Assembly (NCBI GenBank): GCA_003155915.1
Contig: PMFA01000024.1
Location: forward strand, 48,300-112,299
DNA: 64,000 nt
Direction of reading: 5' to 3'
DNA from: Acidimicrobiaceae bacterium
Lineage (GTDB): Bacteria; Actinomycetota; Acidimicrobiia; Acidimicrobiales; RAAP-2
The notes beneath the pieces are model-generated. The model searched no databases and was not told the origin of the DNA. It saw only the letters and a program-made list of their open reading frames with translations. The position numbers were made by a program, and so were the translations under genes. Every line of letters starts with the position of its first letter. The stretch's first letter is position 1. Positions 8,686 to 19,423 of this stretch are shown here, piece by piece.

Positions 8686-10262
8686 CTCGGCGTGTAGACC
8701 CCGAATTCGGCGCGCAGCACGTCGGCGACTTCACCGAGGGTCGCCATTCTCGACAACGCCGTCTTCATCGGATAGAGCACGTTCTGCGTACCCCGGGCCG
8801 CACTACCCAACTCTTCGAGCGCGGCTCGCACACCTTCATCGTCTCGAGCGGTCTTGAGTGCTTTCACCCTCGCGATCTGGGCTCGTTGCTGCTCTTCGTC
8901 GATTGGGAAGACCTCGGCCTTGGTGGCGTCACTCTCTTCGAAACGATTCACGCCGACGACGACTTTCTCCCCGCGATCGACCTGGCGCGCGAATTCGTAG
9001 GCCGCCGATTCGATCTCGTCTTGCATGTAGTGCGACTCGATCGCGGCCACCGCTCCCCCGAGGGCATCGATCGCCTCGACGTAGTCGCGCGCGAGGCGTT
9101 CCACCTCGTTGGTCAGCGATTCGACGAAATACGACCCGGCGAGAGGATCGACGGTGTCGGCAATGCCCGATTCATAGCCGAGTACCTGCTGGGTGCGCAG
9201 CGCGAGTTTGGCCGCTCGTTCGGTCGGGAGTCCCAATGCCTCGTCGAAGCCGTTCGTGTGAAGGGACTGCGTGCCGCCCAGGGCCGCCGCGAGGGCCTGA
9301 ATCGTCGTTCGCACGATGTTGTTCTCGGGCTGTTGGGCCGTCAACGTCGAACCGCCGGTTTGGGTGTGAAAGCGCAGCGTCATGGATCTGGGATCGGTGG
9401 CCCCGAATCGATCACGCATGATCGAGGCCCACAGGCGCCGCGCGGCGCGGTACTTGGCGACTTCCTCGAAGAGATTGTTGTGCGCGTTGAAGAAGAAACT
9501 CAACCGCGGTGCGAAGTCGTCCAACACCAAACCGGCGGCAATCGCCGCTTCCACGTACGCGACGCCGTTGGCGAGCGTGAAGGCGATCTCTTGGACGGCC
9601 GTCGACCCGGCTTCACGGATGTGGTAACCCGAGATCGAGATCGTGTTCCACTGCGCCATCTCCTTGGCGCAGTAGTCGAAGGTGTCAACGACCAGGCGCA
9701 TCGACTGGCGCGGTGGGTAGATGTACGTGCCGCGCGCCACGTACTCCTTCAAGATGTCGTTCTGAATGGTGCCGCGCAACTGACCACCACTCACGCCCTG
9801 CTCTTCGCCGACCAACTGATAGAGCAACAACAGGGTCGAGGCCGTGGCATTGATGGTCATTGACGTCGTCACCTGATCAAGGGGCAGGTCGGCCAACAGG
9901 TCACGCATGTCGTGAAGCGACGAGATTGCGACGCCGACTTTGCCGACCTCACCTTCGGCCCGTACGTGGTCGGCGTCGTAGCCCATCTGCGTGGGCAGAT
10001 CGAAGGCGCACGACAGGCCGGTCTGTCCGGCCGCTAAGAGGAACTTGAATCGCTGATTCGTGGCCGCGGCCGTTCCGAAGCCGGCGTACTGGCGCATCGT
10101 CCAGAGTCGTCCGCGGTACATCGTGGACTGTACGCCCCGGGTGTAAGGGTACTGCCCCGGTCGGCCGAGTTCGGCCTCAGCGTCAAAGTCGGCGAGATCG
10201 GCGTCGTCGTAGACCGGTTGGATGACAATCCCCGAATCGGTACGGCGCTCGTCTGACGTCAC
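8682..10262 (-). CDS. Methylmalonyl-CoA mutase, large (substrate-binding) subunit
   Basis: Adenosylcobalamin-dependent isomerisation of (R)-methylmalonyl-CoA and succinyl-CoA. The TIM-barrel domain alone is present (about 526 residues); the B12-binding small subunit must be encoded elsewhere. Substrate-selecting residues are visible: Tyr59 in RQYAGF and Arg189 in PPRQSMR. These match Tyr89/Arg207 of the Propionibacterium mutase rather than the Phe/Gln of isobutyryl-CoA mutase or the Ile of hydroxyisobutyryl-CoA mutase. GTG 10262 is preferred because the product then opens [11 protein letters not shown] like its relatives; an upstream TTG at 10307 is possible. It fits with the nearby carboxylase and adenosyltransferase in propionyl-CoA metabolism. 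Confidence 0.9.
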   Translation of the reverse strand: MTSDERRTDSGIVIQPVYDDADLADFDAEAELGRPGQYPYTRGVQSTMYRGRLWTMRQYAGFGTAAATNQRFKFLLAAGQTGLSCAFDLPTQMGYDADHVRAEGEVGKVGVAISSLHDMRDLLADLPLDQVTTSMTINATASTLLLLYQLVGEEQGVSGGQLRGTIQNDILKEYVARGTYIYPPRQSMRLVVDTFDYCAKEMAQWNTISISGYHIREAGSTAVQEIAFTLANGVAYVEAAIAAGLVLDDFAPRLSFFFNAHNNLFEEVAKYRAARRLWASIMRDRFGATDPRSMTLRFHTQTGGSTLTAQQPENNIVRTTIQALAAALGGTQSLHTNGFDEALGLPTERAAKLALRTQQVLGYESGIADTVDPLAGSYFVESLTNEVERLARDYVEAIDALGGAVAAIESHYMQDEIESAAYEFARQVDRGEKVVVGVNRFEESDATKAEVFPIDEEQQRAQIARVKALKTARDDEGVRAALEELGSAARGTQNVLYPMKTALSRMATLGEVADVLRAEFGVYTPS

Positions 10263-10357
10263 ATCGTCAACGATAGGCGTTGTCGCACGAGAACTTCGAG
10301 GCTCCAAAGCGGCGCGCGGAGCGCATCGACGACGCGAGATTCATTCCACTCCATTTG

Positions 10358-10363
10358 TAGGCT
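10358..10363 (+). promoter_or_regulatory. -10 box of leaderless NUDIX gene
   Basis: TAGGCT followed by 7 bases and the ATG at 10371. No Shine-Dalgarno is present. Same arrangement as several other genes in this window. Confidence 0.5.
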
Positions 10364-10370
10364 TCCTACT

Positions 10371-10844
10371 ATGGGCATCTCACCATACTTCGCTGGGATT
10401 CGCGCCGCGGTCGGAAACGAACTTCTTCTCATTCCCGGAGCGAGCGTCTTGCCGTGGGATGCACAGAACAGAGTCTTGCTGGTGCGAAACGAAGTAGATG
10501 GGCCGTGGGGGCTGCTTGGTGGCGCGATCGAGCCGGACGAGTCGCCACAGGAAGCGGCCGTTCGCGAGGCACTCGAAGAGGTCGGCGTACAGGTTGAATT
10601 GACGAACCTCCGCGCCGTACTGGGTGGGCCCGAATTTCGATTCCGATACAAAAATGGAGACGAAGTGGCCTACGTTCAAATACTTTTTGACGCGAGCATC
10701 GTTGCCGGTGTCCCCACACCCGATAACGACGAAGTGACTGAGGCGCAATGGTTCACGGTCGAAGAACTGACGACGGCCACACTTGACGATTTCGCGCTCG
10801 CCACCCTGCGAGCCGCGGCGGTACTGCCTCCGTCTGGTCAATAA
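10371..10844 (+). CDS. NUDIX hydrolase
   Basis: A 157-residue pyrophosphohydrolase with a complete NUDIX box (GX5EX7REUXEEXGU) at about residues 50-72: GGAIEPDESPQEAAVREALEE. The preceding GPWGLLGG is typical of ADP-ribose and (d)NTP-type hydrolases. Substrate cannot be named. The ATG lies 7 bases after a TAGGCT -10 box, so the gene is probably its own leaderless unit, divergent from the mutase and convergent with the rhodanese-MoeB gene 40 bases beyond its stop. Confidence 0.85.
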   Translation: MGISPYFAGIRAAVGNELLLIPGASVLPWDAQNRVLLVRNEVDGPWGLLGGAIEPDESPQEAAVREALEEVGVQVELTNLRAVLGGPEFRFRYKNGDEVAYVQILFDASIVAGVPTPDNDEVTEAQWFTVEELTTATLDDFALATLRAAAVLPPSGQ

Positions 10845-10883
10845 CTGAACCGCGCTCCGAATTTAGAAGTATTGCGTTGGTGG

Positions 10884-12047
<1,164 letters not shown>

Positions 12048-12124
12048 CGTTCGCTCCTTCTCTGTGGGTAAATCTTACCTGTCGGGTCATCAATCGTGTT
12101 CGCCGTTCCTGCTAGACCCGACCC

Positions 12125-12721
12125 GTGGAACTTCGTGAACTTCTATCGCGGCGCCGGATGGTCCGTTCCTTCGACGGTACGCCCGTCGATCCGGCGTGGC
12201 TGGCCGATCTTTGCGCCCAGGCCCTGTGGGCTCCCACGGCCGGCAACAGCGCTGGCGTTCGTTTCCATACGATCGGGCCCGACTTGATTGGCGAGTACTT
12301 CGACGTGGCGACCGACGAGCAGTGGCGAACCCACGCGCGTCGGGCTGAGGGCCTGCAACGCTGCGGCGCGATCGCACTAGTGACCTCTCGCCGCGGTGAG
12401 TACGTCGCTCGTTACGCCGAAGCGGACAAGCGAAGTTCTGGACTCGACGACGAATCGAACTGGCCAATCCCCTACTGGCACACCGACGCCGCCATGGCCA
12501 CGATGGCGTTATTGCTCCTGATCGAAGAGAGCGGCTGGCAGGCCGCGCTCTGGGGCAACTTTCGTCACGAGGAGGAGATTCTTCGTTGGGCTCGCATTGA
12601 CGACGAAGACCTCTTCGCGACGGTCTTGATCGGTCGGGCCGACGGCAACGACGTACCGTCGGCCTCTCTCGCGCGCGAAATCCCGAGTCGCGAATCGCGC
12701 GTGCGAGCCGTCGGACGCTAG
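12125..12721 (+). CDS. Nitroreductase family protein
   Basis: A 198-residue FMN-dependent oxidoreductase. RRRMVRSFDGTPVD at residues 9-22 supplies the phosphate-binding Arg-Arg-x-x-R-x-F pattern, and APTAGNSAG near 36-44 is the second FMN motif. ESGWQAALWGNF is in the C-terminal part. It likely reduces quinones, nitro groups or a flavin-linked substrate; the substrate is unknown. GTG start with TAGACC a few bases upstream, possibly leaderless. Its stop overlaps the convergent pepA stop through a shared CTAG. Confidence 0.8.
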   Translation: MELRELLSRRRMVRSFDGTPVDPAWLADLCAQALWAPTAGNSAGVRFHTIGPDLIGEYFDVATDEQWRTHARRAEGLQRCGAIALVTSRRGEYVARYAEADKRSSGLDDESNWPIPYWHTDAAMATMALLLLIEESGWQAALWGNFRHEEEILRWARIDDEDLFATVLIGRADGNDVPSASLAREIPSRESRVRAVGR

Positions 12722-14223
12722 TCGCGGGCCTCTTCGGCGACGGCCTCGAGGAATTCGACGATCGTTCGCGCGCTGAACGCGGTCGCGCCCTTGGTCGTAT
12801 AGCCACGGTGGGAGTCCGATCGCCCCGGCCCGGCGATGTCGATATGCGCCCACGGACGTCCGTCGGTGAATCGCTGGAGAATCAGCGCCGCGGCGATCAT
12901 TCCGCCGTTGCCGGGCTTGCCCATGTTCTTCATGTCGGCCACGTCGGATTCGATCGTCGATTCATATTTTTCTACCAGGGGCATGCGCCACAACGCCTCG
13001 CCGCTGCGCGAGCTCGCGACCGCAAAGTAGTCGGCCAACTCGTCGGTGGAGGTGAAAATCGCTCCCACTTCATCACCGAGGGCCACGCGCTGGGCACCAG
13101 TGAGCGTGGCCACGTCGACGATTGCGTCGGGATTGACTTCAACGGCGAGACTAAGTCCGTCGGCCAGGATGAGGCGGCCTTCCGCGTCGGTATTCAAGAC
13201 CTCGATGGTCATGCCGTTGCGGATCGTGAGCACGTCCCCGGGCTTCGTTGCACGATCACTCGGCAGGTTCTCGGTCATCGGTGCGATCGCTGTGATCTTG
13301 ACTTCGAGCGCCAAGCGGCTCGCGATGGAAATCGCGGCCATCACGATCGCCGCGCCGGTCATGTCCGTCTTCATCGCCATCATGGCGTCACCGGACTTGA
13401 GGGAAAGTCCACCGGAATCGAAAGTGACGCCCTTGCCGACGAGCGCGATATGGGGCAGTTCGACGTCGGGACTCGGGTCGTAGGTCGCGTACACCAGGCG
13501 ACATGGCTGCGCCGAACCTTCGCCGACGCCCAGTAGACCTCCCAGGCGCTCTTCGCGGATTCGCGGCTCGGCCCACACTTCGACGGAGACGTGTTCGTCG
13601 TCCTCCAGTCGCGTCTGGACCTGACGCGCCAGCTCCTTGGGCGGCATGTAGCCGGCCGGTGAGTCCACGAGAAATTTCGCCCAGTTGACGCCGCTCGCGA
13701 CGGCCTCACCGCGCTGGAGGCCTTCGGTGACGTCGTCGTGGGTCTCGACCGACGGCAAGGGAGATCCGAGTGGGACGACGTCGAAGGTCGTGATCGCGTC
13801 ACCCTGCTTGTATTTGTAGGAAGCGAGCAAGGCTCCGGTGACGAGCGCCTGGGTGGCATCGAGGGGATCGTCAATGCCATCGGTCGGCAAGAAGAAGGCG
13901 ACCGAGTCGTCGTTCGCGCAACGCGCCGCCGCGGCACCCGCGAGTCGATATCCTTCGAGTGAGTTGTAGGACGTGCCGAGACTGACGAAGGCGACGTTCG
14001 TGTCCTTGAGGGTTCGAAGGACGGTGAGGCTCCCGGCCTCGGGTTTCAGTCCCTGTTTGGTGCACCACTCCTTGGAAAGCGACCGCGGAATACTCTGACC
14101 GCCCAGGTTCGCCGGCACCGATTCGGCGATGAACGCGGCGCCCTCGCCAAAGACGACCGGCACTACGACGGTTGGCTGCGTCGCGGCCTCGACCGGCGTA
14201 GAGATTCGAGCGGTACGAGCCAT
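12718..14223 (-). CDS. pepA: Leucyl aminopeptidase (M17)
   Basis: Cytosolic dinuclear-metal aminopeptidase removing N-terminal residues from peptides. 501 residues from the ATG at 14223, which has AGGAG 7 bases upstream. The catalytic domain carries GKGVTFDSGGLSLK (metal ligands Lys and Asp) at about 262-275 and the diagnostic NTDAEGRL near 345-352. The N-terminal macro-like domain is present. The gene follows the cobalamin adenosyltransferase by 8 bases on the same strand, so they are likely co-transcribed. Confidence 0.93.
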   Translation of the reverse strand: MARTARISTPVEAATQPTVVVPVVFGEGAAFIAESVPANLGGQSIPRSLSKEWCTKQGLKPEAGSLTVLRTLKDTNVAFVSLGTSYNSLEGYRLAGAAAARCANDDSVAFFLPTDGIDDPLDATQALVTGALLASYKYKQGDAITTFDVVPLGSPLPSVETHDDVTEGLQRGEAVASGVNWAKFLVDSPAGYMPPKELARQVQTRLEDDEHVSVEVWAEPRIREERLGGLLGVGEGSAQPCRLVYATYDPSPDVELPHIALVGKGVTFDSGGLSLKSGDAMMAMKTDMTGAAIVMAAISIASRLALEVKITAIAPMTENLPSDRATKPGDVLTIRNGMTIEVLNTDAEGRLILADGLSLAVEVNPDAIVDVATLTGAQRVALGDEVGAIFTSTDELADYFAVASSRSGEALWRMPLVEKYESTIESDVADMKNMGKPGNGGMIAAALILQRFTDGRPWAHIDIAGPGRSDSHRGYTTKGATAFSARTIVEFLEAVAEEARD

Positions 14224-14231
14224 ACGGTCTC

Positions 14232-14774
14232 CTAGTGGTGAATTCGAGCGGTGCGGTGCTGTGAGCCCTCGGCGAATCGGGCCATCGTCCACGCGAGGTC
14301 ACTGAGTCTATTGAGGTACGCCACGACGAAGGAGTCCTCCAGCGGATAGCCCACCGCGACGCGCTCCGCACGTCGAATCACCGTGCGCGCCATGTCAAGG
14401 GACGCCGACAGTTCGTTTTCCCCGGGGACGACGAACTCCTTAGGCATCTCGATCTCTTCAGAGAGCGCGTCGATCTCTGTTTCGAGCCGGGCGATCATCT
14501 CGGTTGTGACGAGCGACTTGTCGGCCGTGAGCTTGTGACGATTTTCCGGCGACGTGGCGACCTCGGCCATCAGCACCCAGAGATCTCGTTCGATCGTGAT
14601 CAGAAGCTCGTTGAGCCGTGAACCCGGTTCAGTCAGCGAACGGGCCCAGCCGAGCGTCGACTGCGCTTCGTCGACTTCGCCGTTCACCTCGATCTGGTCC
14701 GAGCTCTTGCTCGCCCGACCTCCGAAGTAGAGGCCGGTCGTGCCGTCGTCCCCGTCGCGTGTGTAGATCTTCAC
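14232..14774 (-). CDS. Cob(I)alamin adenosyltransferase, PduO/MMAB type
   Basis: Transfers the adenosyl group of ATP to cob(I)alamin, forming the cofactor of methylmalonyl-CoA mutase. With a GTG start at 14774 the product (180 residues) opens MKIYTRDGDDGTTGLYFGG, the family's ATP-binding N-terminus. RTVIRRAERVAV and LNRLSDLAWTMAR near the C-terminus are the conserved cobalamin-contact helices. A TTG at 14822 would add 16 unconserved residues. It is divergent from metH (47 bp apart) and upstream of pepA. Adjacent placement with metH and the mutase makes a B12-enzyme neighbourhood. Confidence 0.92.
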   Translation of the reverse strand: MKIYTRDGDDGTTGLYFGGRASKSSDQIEVNGEVDEAQSTLGWARSLTEPGSRLNELLITIERDLWVLMAEVATSPENRHKLTADKSLVTTEMIARLETEIDALSEEIEMPKEFVVPGENELSASLDMARTVIRRAERVAVGYPLEDSFVVAYLNRLSDLAWTMARFAEGSQHRTARIHH

Positions 14775-14806
14775 GTCGCCAGCGTAGTGATTTGCGGGTG
14801 CGGCGG

Positions 14807-14812
14807 TAGCCT
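14807..14812 (+). promoter_or_regulatory. -10 box of metH
   Basis: TAGCCT 9 bases before the metH ATG, in a 47-bp divergent spacer. There is no room for a cobalamin riboswitch and no Shine-Dalgarno, so metH is probably leaderless or nearly so. Confidence 0.5.
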
Positions 14813-14821
14813 GAAGACTCA

Positions 14822-17800
14822 ATGGAGTCCCCCACGCGTCCGCCCTTCGCCCGACCGAGCGCGAACGACCCGTACCTCGCGGCGCTGCGCGAACGGGTCC
14901 TCATTTACGACGGTGCGACCGGTACGAATTTTCAACTCCAAGACCTGCACGCTGACGACTTCGGCGGCGCGGCGCTGGAAGGTTGCAACGAGATCCTCGT
15001 CGTCACCAAGCCTGACGCGGTCGAAGCACTGCACCGCTCGTTCTTGGACGTGGGCGTCGACGTCATCGAGACCGATTCCTTCGGCGCGTTCTCGGTCGTG
15101 CTCGCCGAATACGGCATCGCCGAGCGCTCGCACGAACTCGCGATGGTGTCGGCCCAAATCGCACGCCGCGTGGCTGACTCCTACGCCAGTCCCGGTTCAC
15201 CGCGCTTCGTGGCCGGCTCGATGGGCCCGGGCACCAAGTTCCCGTCGCTCGGTCAGATCACCTACGACGACCTTTCGGCCAGTTACGAAGAGATGGCCCT
15301 CGGACTCCTCGAGGGCGGCGTCGACCTCTTGATCGTCGAGACGGTCTACGACCTGCTCTCGGGCAAGGCCGCCATCGCCGCCTGTCACCGGGCCATGGCG
15401 CGACACGGTCGTATCGTGCCGATTCAGGCCCAGGTCACGATCGAACTGACGGGACGGATGCTTCCCGGGACCGAGATCGGCGCCGCCATCACCGCTATCA
15501 GTCCACTCGGCGTGGACGTGCTCGGCCTCAACTGCGCGACCGGTCCCGTCGAGATGTACGAACCGCTGCGCAACCTCCGCGAATCCTCACCGATCGCGCT
15601 ATCGTGCTTGCCCAACGCGGGGCTACCGAGCGTCGTCGAGGGCAAGATGCACTACGACCTCACGCCGGACGCCTTGACAGAACACCTCACGAAGTTCGTC
15701 ACCGAATACGGGGTCCAGGTCGTCGGGGGCTGTTGTGGCACGACGCCGGAACACATGGCTCGGGTCGTCGAGGCTATTCGTCCGCTCGCGCCGGCCACAC
15801 GGACGCCGATACTCGAGCCGGCGGTGGCGTCCATATATTCCGCCACGAACTACCAGCAGGACCGCTCGGTGTTGCTCGTCGGCGAACGGACCAACGCGAA
15901 CGGCTCGAAGAAGTTCCGTGACGCCATGCTCGAGGGTGACTGGGACACGTGCGTGGGCATCGGCCGAGACCAGATCAAAGAGGGAGCGCACATCCTCGAC
16001 GTCTGTGTTGACTACACGGGCGCCGACGGGGTGGCGGACATGAACGAATTGATGAGTCGATTGGCAACGCAATCATCGGTGCCCATCATGGTGGACACGA
16101 CCGAGACCAAAGTCGCTCGCCAGGCGCTCACGTGGCTCGGCGGCAAGGCGCTACTCAATTCCGTCAACCTCGAAGAGGGTGACGGACCGGGCACGCGCCT
16201 CGACGGATTCTTATCGCTCGCCGCCGAATTCGGTGCGGCCATCGTCGCAACCTGCATCGACGAAGAAGGACAGGCGCGCACGGCCGAATGGAAGGTGCGC
16301 GCGGCACGTGCCATCACCGATCTCGCCGTCACGCGCTACGGACTCGACCCCCAGGACATATTCATCGACACCTTGGCGTTGCCGCTCTCGACGGGGATGG
16401 TCGAATCGCGGCGCGACGGCATCGAGACGATCGAAGCGATCCGACGGATCAAGGCCGAGCTCCCGGGCGTGCGTACGATCCTCGGACTCTCCAACGTCTC
16501 GTTCGGTCTTAACCCGGCGGCGCGACAAGTGTTGAACAGCGTCTTCTTGCACGAATGTTCCGACGCCGGTCTGGACGCCGCCATCGTGCACGCGTCGAAG
16601 CTCCTGCCGCTCAATCGCATCGATGAAGATGCCCGGCGGGTCTGCCTGGACCTCATCTACGACCGACGCAGCGACGACTACGACCCGCTGACCGTACTCC
16701 TCGGTCTCTACGAAGGCGTCTCCACGTCCAGCGCGGCCACGAGTTCACTGGACGACCTCGAACTCAATGACCGCCTGCGTCGTCGCATCATCGACGGTGC
16801 GCGCGTCGGCCTCGAAGGCGACCTCGACGCCGCGATGGCCGAGGGCATGGCGCCACTTGACATCGTGAACCAACTCCTTCTCGACGGCATGCGCGAAGTC
16901 GGCGATCTGTTCGCGTCCGGTGAGATGCAACTCCCCTTCGTCCTCCAGAGCGCCGAGACGATGAAATCAGCCGTCGCGCACCTCGAGCCCCACATGGAAA
17001 AGAGCGATCAGGGCGGGCGCGGTCGCGTCGTGCTCGCCACCGTGAAGGGCGACGTCCACGACATCGGCAAGAACCTCGTCGACATCATCCTCACCAACAA
17101 CGGCTACGAGGTCTTCAACCTCGGCATCAAGGTCGGGGTGAACGAGATGTTGAGCGCCCTCGAAGAACACCATGCCGACGCGCTCGGGATGAGTGGCCTC
17201 TTGGTGAAGAGCACGCTGATCATGCGCGAGAACCTGGAACTGATGAACGAGCGCGGCATGAGCCACGTGCCGGTCCTGCTCGGCGGGGCCGCGCTCACGC
17301 GTACCTACGTCGAGCGCGACCTTCGACAGGTCTACAGCGGTCGCGTGTTCTACGGCAAGGACGCCTTCGAGGGACTTCGCGTCCTCGACCGATTGGGCGA
17401 ACTGCGCCGTGGTGAGGAAGAGGACCCCACCTTCGGCCGCGAGATTTCCGAGCGCAAGGTCTTTCGACGCATCCGCGGAGACGCCGGCGAGGCGCCCGAA
17501 GGACTCCCCAGTCGTAGTCCCGACGTCGAGGACGACAATCCACTCTTCACGCCGCCGTTCCTGGGCAGTCGCGTCGCCAAGGGCATGTCCGTGGACGAGA
17601 TTAGTGAGTACCTCAATCTGACGGCGCTCTTTCGCAATCAATGGGGATTCCGACCCGAGAACGGCGAAGACGACCCGGCCTTCAAAGAACGCGTCAGCGC
17701 GACGCTGCGTGAGCAGTTGGCGATCGCCAAGGAGGAGTCGCTCCTCGTGCCCCAAGTGGTCTGGGGTCACTACGCCGCCGCGTCAGAAGGCAACGACCTC

Positions 17801-18328
17801 ATCCTCTACCGTGATGACACCCGCACGACCGAGATCACGAGATTCACCTTCCCGCGCCAACGCGTGTCACCCTTCCTTTGCATCGCAGACTTCTTCCGTT
17901 CGGTCGAGAGCGCTGACCTGGACTACGCCAGCTTCATGCTCGTCACGATGGGGGCCCGAGTTTCCGAGCGATGTCAGGAACTCTTCGCGGACAACCACTA
18001 CACCGACTACCTCATGCTCCACGGCCTCGGCGTCGAGATGGCTGAAGCGCTCGCCGAGATGTGGCACAAGCGCATCCGCGGCGAACTCGGCTTCGTCGAA
18101 GATGACGGCCCGACACTGACGGGTCTCTTTCGCCAGCAGTATCGAGGGGGGCGCTACTCGTGGGGCTATCCCGCCTGTCCCGATCTCACCGACAACGCCA
18201 AAGTCGCCCAACTACTCGAGAGCGAGCGCATTGGCGTCACGGTCTCCGAAGGCTTCCAGTTGCACCCCGAACAGACGACCGACGCGATCATCTGCCATCA
18301 CCCGATGGCCAAGTACTTCGTCGCGTAA
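14822..18328 (+). CDS. metH: Cobalamin-dependent methionine synthase
   Basis: Moves a methyl group from 5-methyltetrahydrofolate via methylcobalamin to homocysteine. 1168 residues with all four modules. The homocysteine domain (about 25-325) has zinc Cys in LNCATGP and GGCCGTTP near 303. The pterin-binding domain (about 345-620) opens with VGERTNANGSKKF. The B12 cap and Rossmann domains (about 650-880) carry DVHDIGKN near 742-749, whose His is the lower axial ligand. The AdoMet reactivation domain (about 900-1168) has a C-terminal YSWGYPACPD and HPMAKY. Length is slightly below the E. coli enzyme. It appears to be a single-gene unit. Confidence 0.97.
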   Translation: MESPTRPPFARPSANDPYLAALRERVLIYDGATGTNFQLQDLHADDFGGAALEGCNEILVVTKPDAVEALHRSFLDVGVDVIETDSFGAFSVVLAEYGIAERSHELAMVSAQIARRVADSYASPGSPRFVAGSMGPGTKFPSLGQITYDDLSASYEEMALGLLEGGVDLLIVETVYDLLSGKAAIAACHRAMARHGRIVPIQAQVTIELTGRMLPGTEIGAAITAISPLGVDVLGLNCATGPVEMYEPLRNLRESSPIALSCLPNAGLPSVVEGKMHYDLTPDALTEHLTKFVTEYGVQVVGGCCGTTPEHMARVVEAIRPLAPATRTPILEPAVASIYSATNYQQDRSVLLVGERTNANGSKKFRDAMLEGDWDTCVGIGRDQIKEGAHILDVCVDYTGADGVADMNELMSRLATQSSVPIMVDTTETKVARQALTWLGGKALLNSVNLEEGDGPGTRLDGFLSLAAEFGAAIVATCIDEEGQARTAEWKVRAARAITDLAVTRYGLDPQDIFIDTLALPLSTGMVESRRDGIETIEAIRRIKAELPGVRTILGLSNVSFGLNPAARQVLNSVFLHECSDAGLDAAIVHASKLLPLNRIDEDARRVCLDLIYDRRSDDYDPLTVLLGLYEGVSTSSAATSSLDDLELNDRLRRRIIDGARVGLEGDLDAAMAEGMAPLDIVNQLLLDGMREVGDLFASGEMQLPFVLQSAETMKSAVAHLEPHMEKSDQGGRGRVVLATVKGDVHDIGKNLVDIILTNNGYEVFNLGIKVGVNEMLSALEEHHADALGMSGLLVKSTLIMRENLELMNERGMSHVPVLLGGAALTRTYVERDLRQVYSGRVFYGKDAFEGLRVLDRLGELRRGEEEDPTFGREISERKVFRRIRGDAGEAPEGLPSRSPDVEDDNPLFTPPFLGSRVAKGMSVDEISEYLNLTALFRNQWGFRPENGEDDPAFKERVSATLREQLAIAKEESLLVPQVVWGHYAAASEGNDLILYRDDTRTTEITRFTFPRQRVSPFLCIADFFRSVESADLDYASFMLVTMGARVSERCQELFADNHYTDYLMLHGLGVEMAEALAEMWHKRIRGELGFVEDDGPTLTGLFRQQYRGGRYSWGYPACPDLTDNAKVAQLLESERIGVTVSEGFQLHPEQTTDAIICHHPMAKYFVA

Positions 18329-18363
18329 CGAGACGCGAGCGGCGCGAACAGCGCGTCGCCTTC

Positions 18364-18795
18364 TTAGAGCAGGTTGACGGCCCAATCCGCGCAGACCACG
18401 ACCGTTTTGTCGAAGTCCTGCCATTCGAGAGCCCACGTCTCTTGCCGGGTCCCAATGTAGGTCCCGAGCGACTTCATGTTCGACGACTTCGCCTCGACTT
18501 TGAGAATCGGCACGAGTACTCGTAGCGAACTCTTCGCGACGGACGTGTTGGCTTCCGATTGCAGGTGCTCGAAATACTTCAAGTTCTGTTTCGCCCACGC
18601 GTGATACGCGATTGGACTGTTGTTCGTTGGTGGAGATGGATGATCGGCGATCATCGATTCGCAGTAGGGATTGACCGAGGTCTCCCGCAACGTCGCCGCG
18701 TCGCTCGTCGAAGCGCCGAACGACGTCATCGCCGCCCCTGGGACGCTCGCGACGGCGATGGCCCGAAACGCGCGGCGAGCCCGCGGACCGTTCAA
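18364..18795 (-). CDS. Secreted protein of unknown function (paralogue of the next gene)
   Basis: I do not recognise a named family. About 143 residues from a TTG at 18795, 13 bases after the stop of the neighbouring gene. A weak hydrophobic N-terminus (AIAVASVPGAAM) suggests export. The mature part has YHAWAKQNLKYFEHL, a SEA tripeptide, K/S-rich spacing and one Cys near each end (PYCESM and VVCADW). This layout matches the upstream paralogue residue pattern by pattern, pointing to tandem duplication and one probable disulfide. A longer frame begins at 18861 but overlaps the neighbour. Confidence 0.6.
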   Translation of the reverse strand: MNGPRARRAFRAIAVASVPGAAMTSFGASTSDAATLRETSVNPYCESMIADHPSPPTNNSPIAYHAWAKQNLKYFEHLQSEANTSVAKSSLRVLVPILKVEAKSSNMKSLGTYIGTRQETWALEWQDFDKTVVVCADWAVNLL

Positions 18796-18808
18796 CTCGG
18801 GCCTGACG

Positions 18809-19246
18809 TCATTCCAATGACTTGGCGCACGACTCGATGGCCTTGGCGAGGGCCTTGGCACCGGCTTGCCACTTCGCCTGGTACTTGAGGACGCTGGCGT
18901 CCAGTTTGGAGATGCTCGTGCTGCTCACGTAGTACTTCAAGACGACGACCTCGTTGAGCACCGACTTCGAGGCCGCGTTCGGGGCCTCGGAGGCCAACTG
19001 CTCGTAGAAGGGCTCGAGAGCCTTCGCCCACGCTCGATACGACTTCAGGTTTGTCACGTTCGGCACGGCGGTCGCGTGATACGAGAAAATCGTCGTGCAC
19101 AATGCGCTCGGACTCGCTGAACTGAGACTCGACGCCGATGCGCTTTGGGTGCTCACGCCCATCGAGACCAGGAGGACCGCTGATGCCAGGACTCCACCAA
19201 TGGCGCCTCGAGCGCGTACCGACAAAACGTTGGTGCGAACTTTCAA
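18809..19246 (-). CDS. Secreted protein of unknown function (tandem paralogue)
   Basis: About 145 residues. The TTG start at 19246 is supported by GAAGGAG 5 bases upstream and gives a clear signal peptide: basic start (MKVRTNVLSVRARG), hydrophobic core (VLASAVLLVSMGV) and an ASA-type cleavage site around 35-38. The mature domain is predicted helical, with YRAWAKALEPFYEQL, a SEA tripeptide, and Cys residues near both ends (ALCTTI, ESCAKS). It is paralogous to the downstream gene and probably in the same operon. A GC-rich hairpin (about 19263-19279) lies in the predicted leader. Confidence 0.65.
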   Translation of the reverse strand: MKVRTNVLSVRARGAIGGVLASAVLLVSMGVSTQSASASSLSSASPSALCTTIFSYHATAVPNVTNLKSYRAWAKALEPFYEQLASEAPNAASKSVLNEVVVLKYYVSSTSISKLDASVLKYQAKWQAGAKALAKAIESCAKSLE

Positions 19247-19423
19247 CGTAACTCCTTCATCTGAGGGCCACGGCCCCTCTCTTGGCCGTCCAACGAATGC
19301 GCGCATCCGTCGTCCGCTACGGCCACTTTCTTCCAGAGAAGACGGCGGCAACCGCGTCCACGAATCATCAAATTCTGGCGACCTTGGGAATGACCGTACA
19401 ACTCAGGCTGATCAGTCCCTCAA

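Noticed and set aside
14775..14821. Cobalamin riboswitch before metH
   Set aside because: Only 47 bp separate the divergent starts, with a -10 box 9 bases from the ATG; no room for the aptamer.
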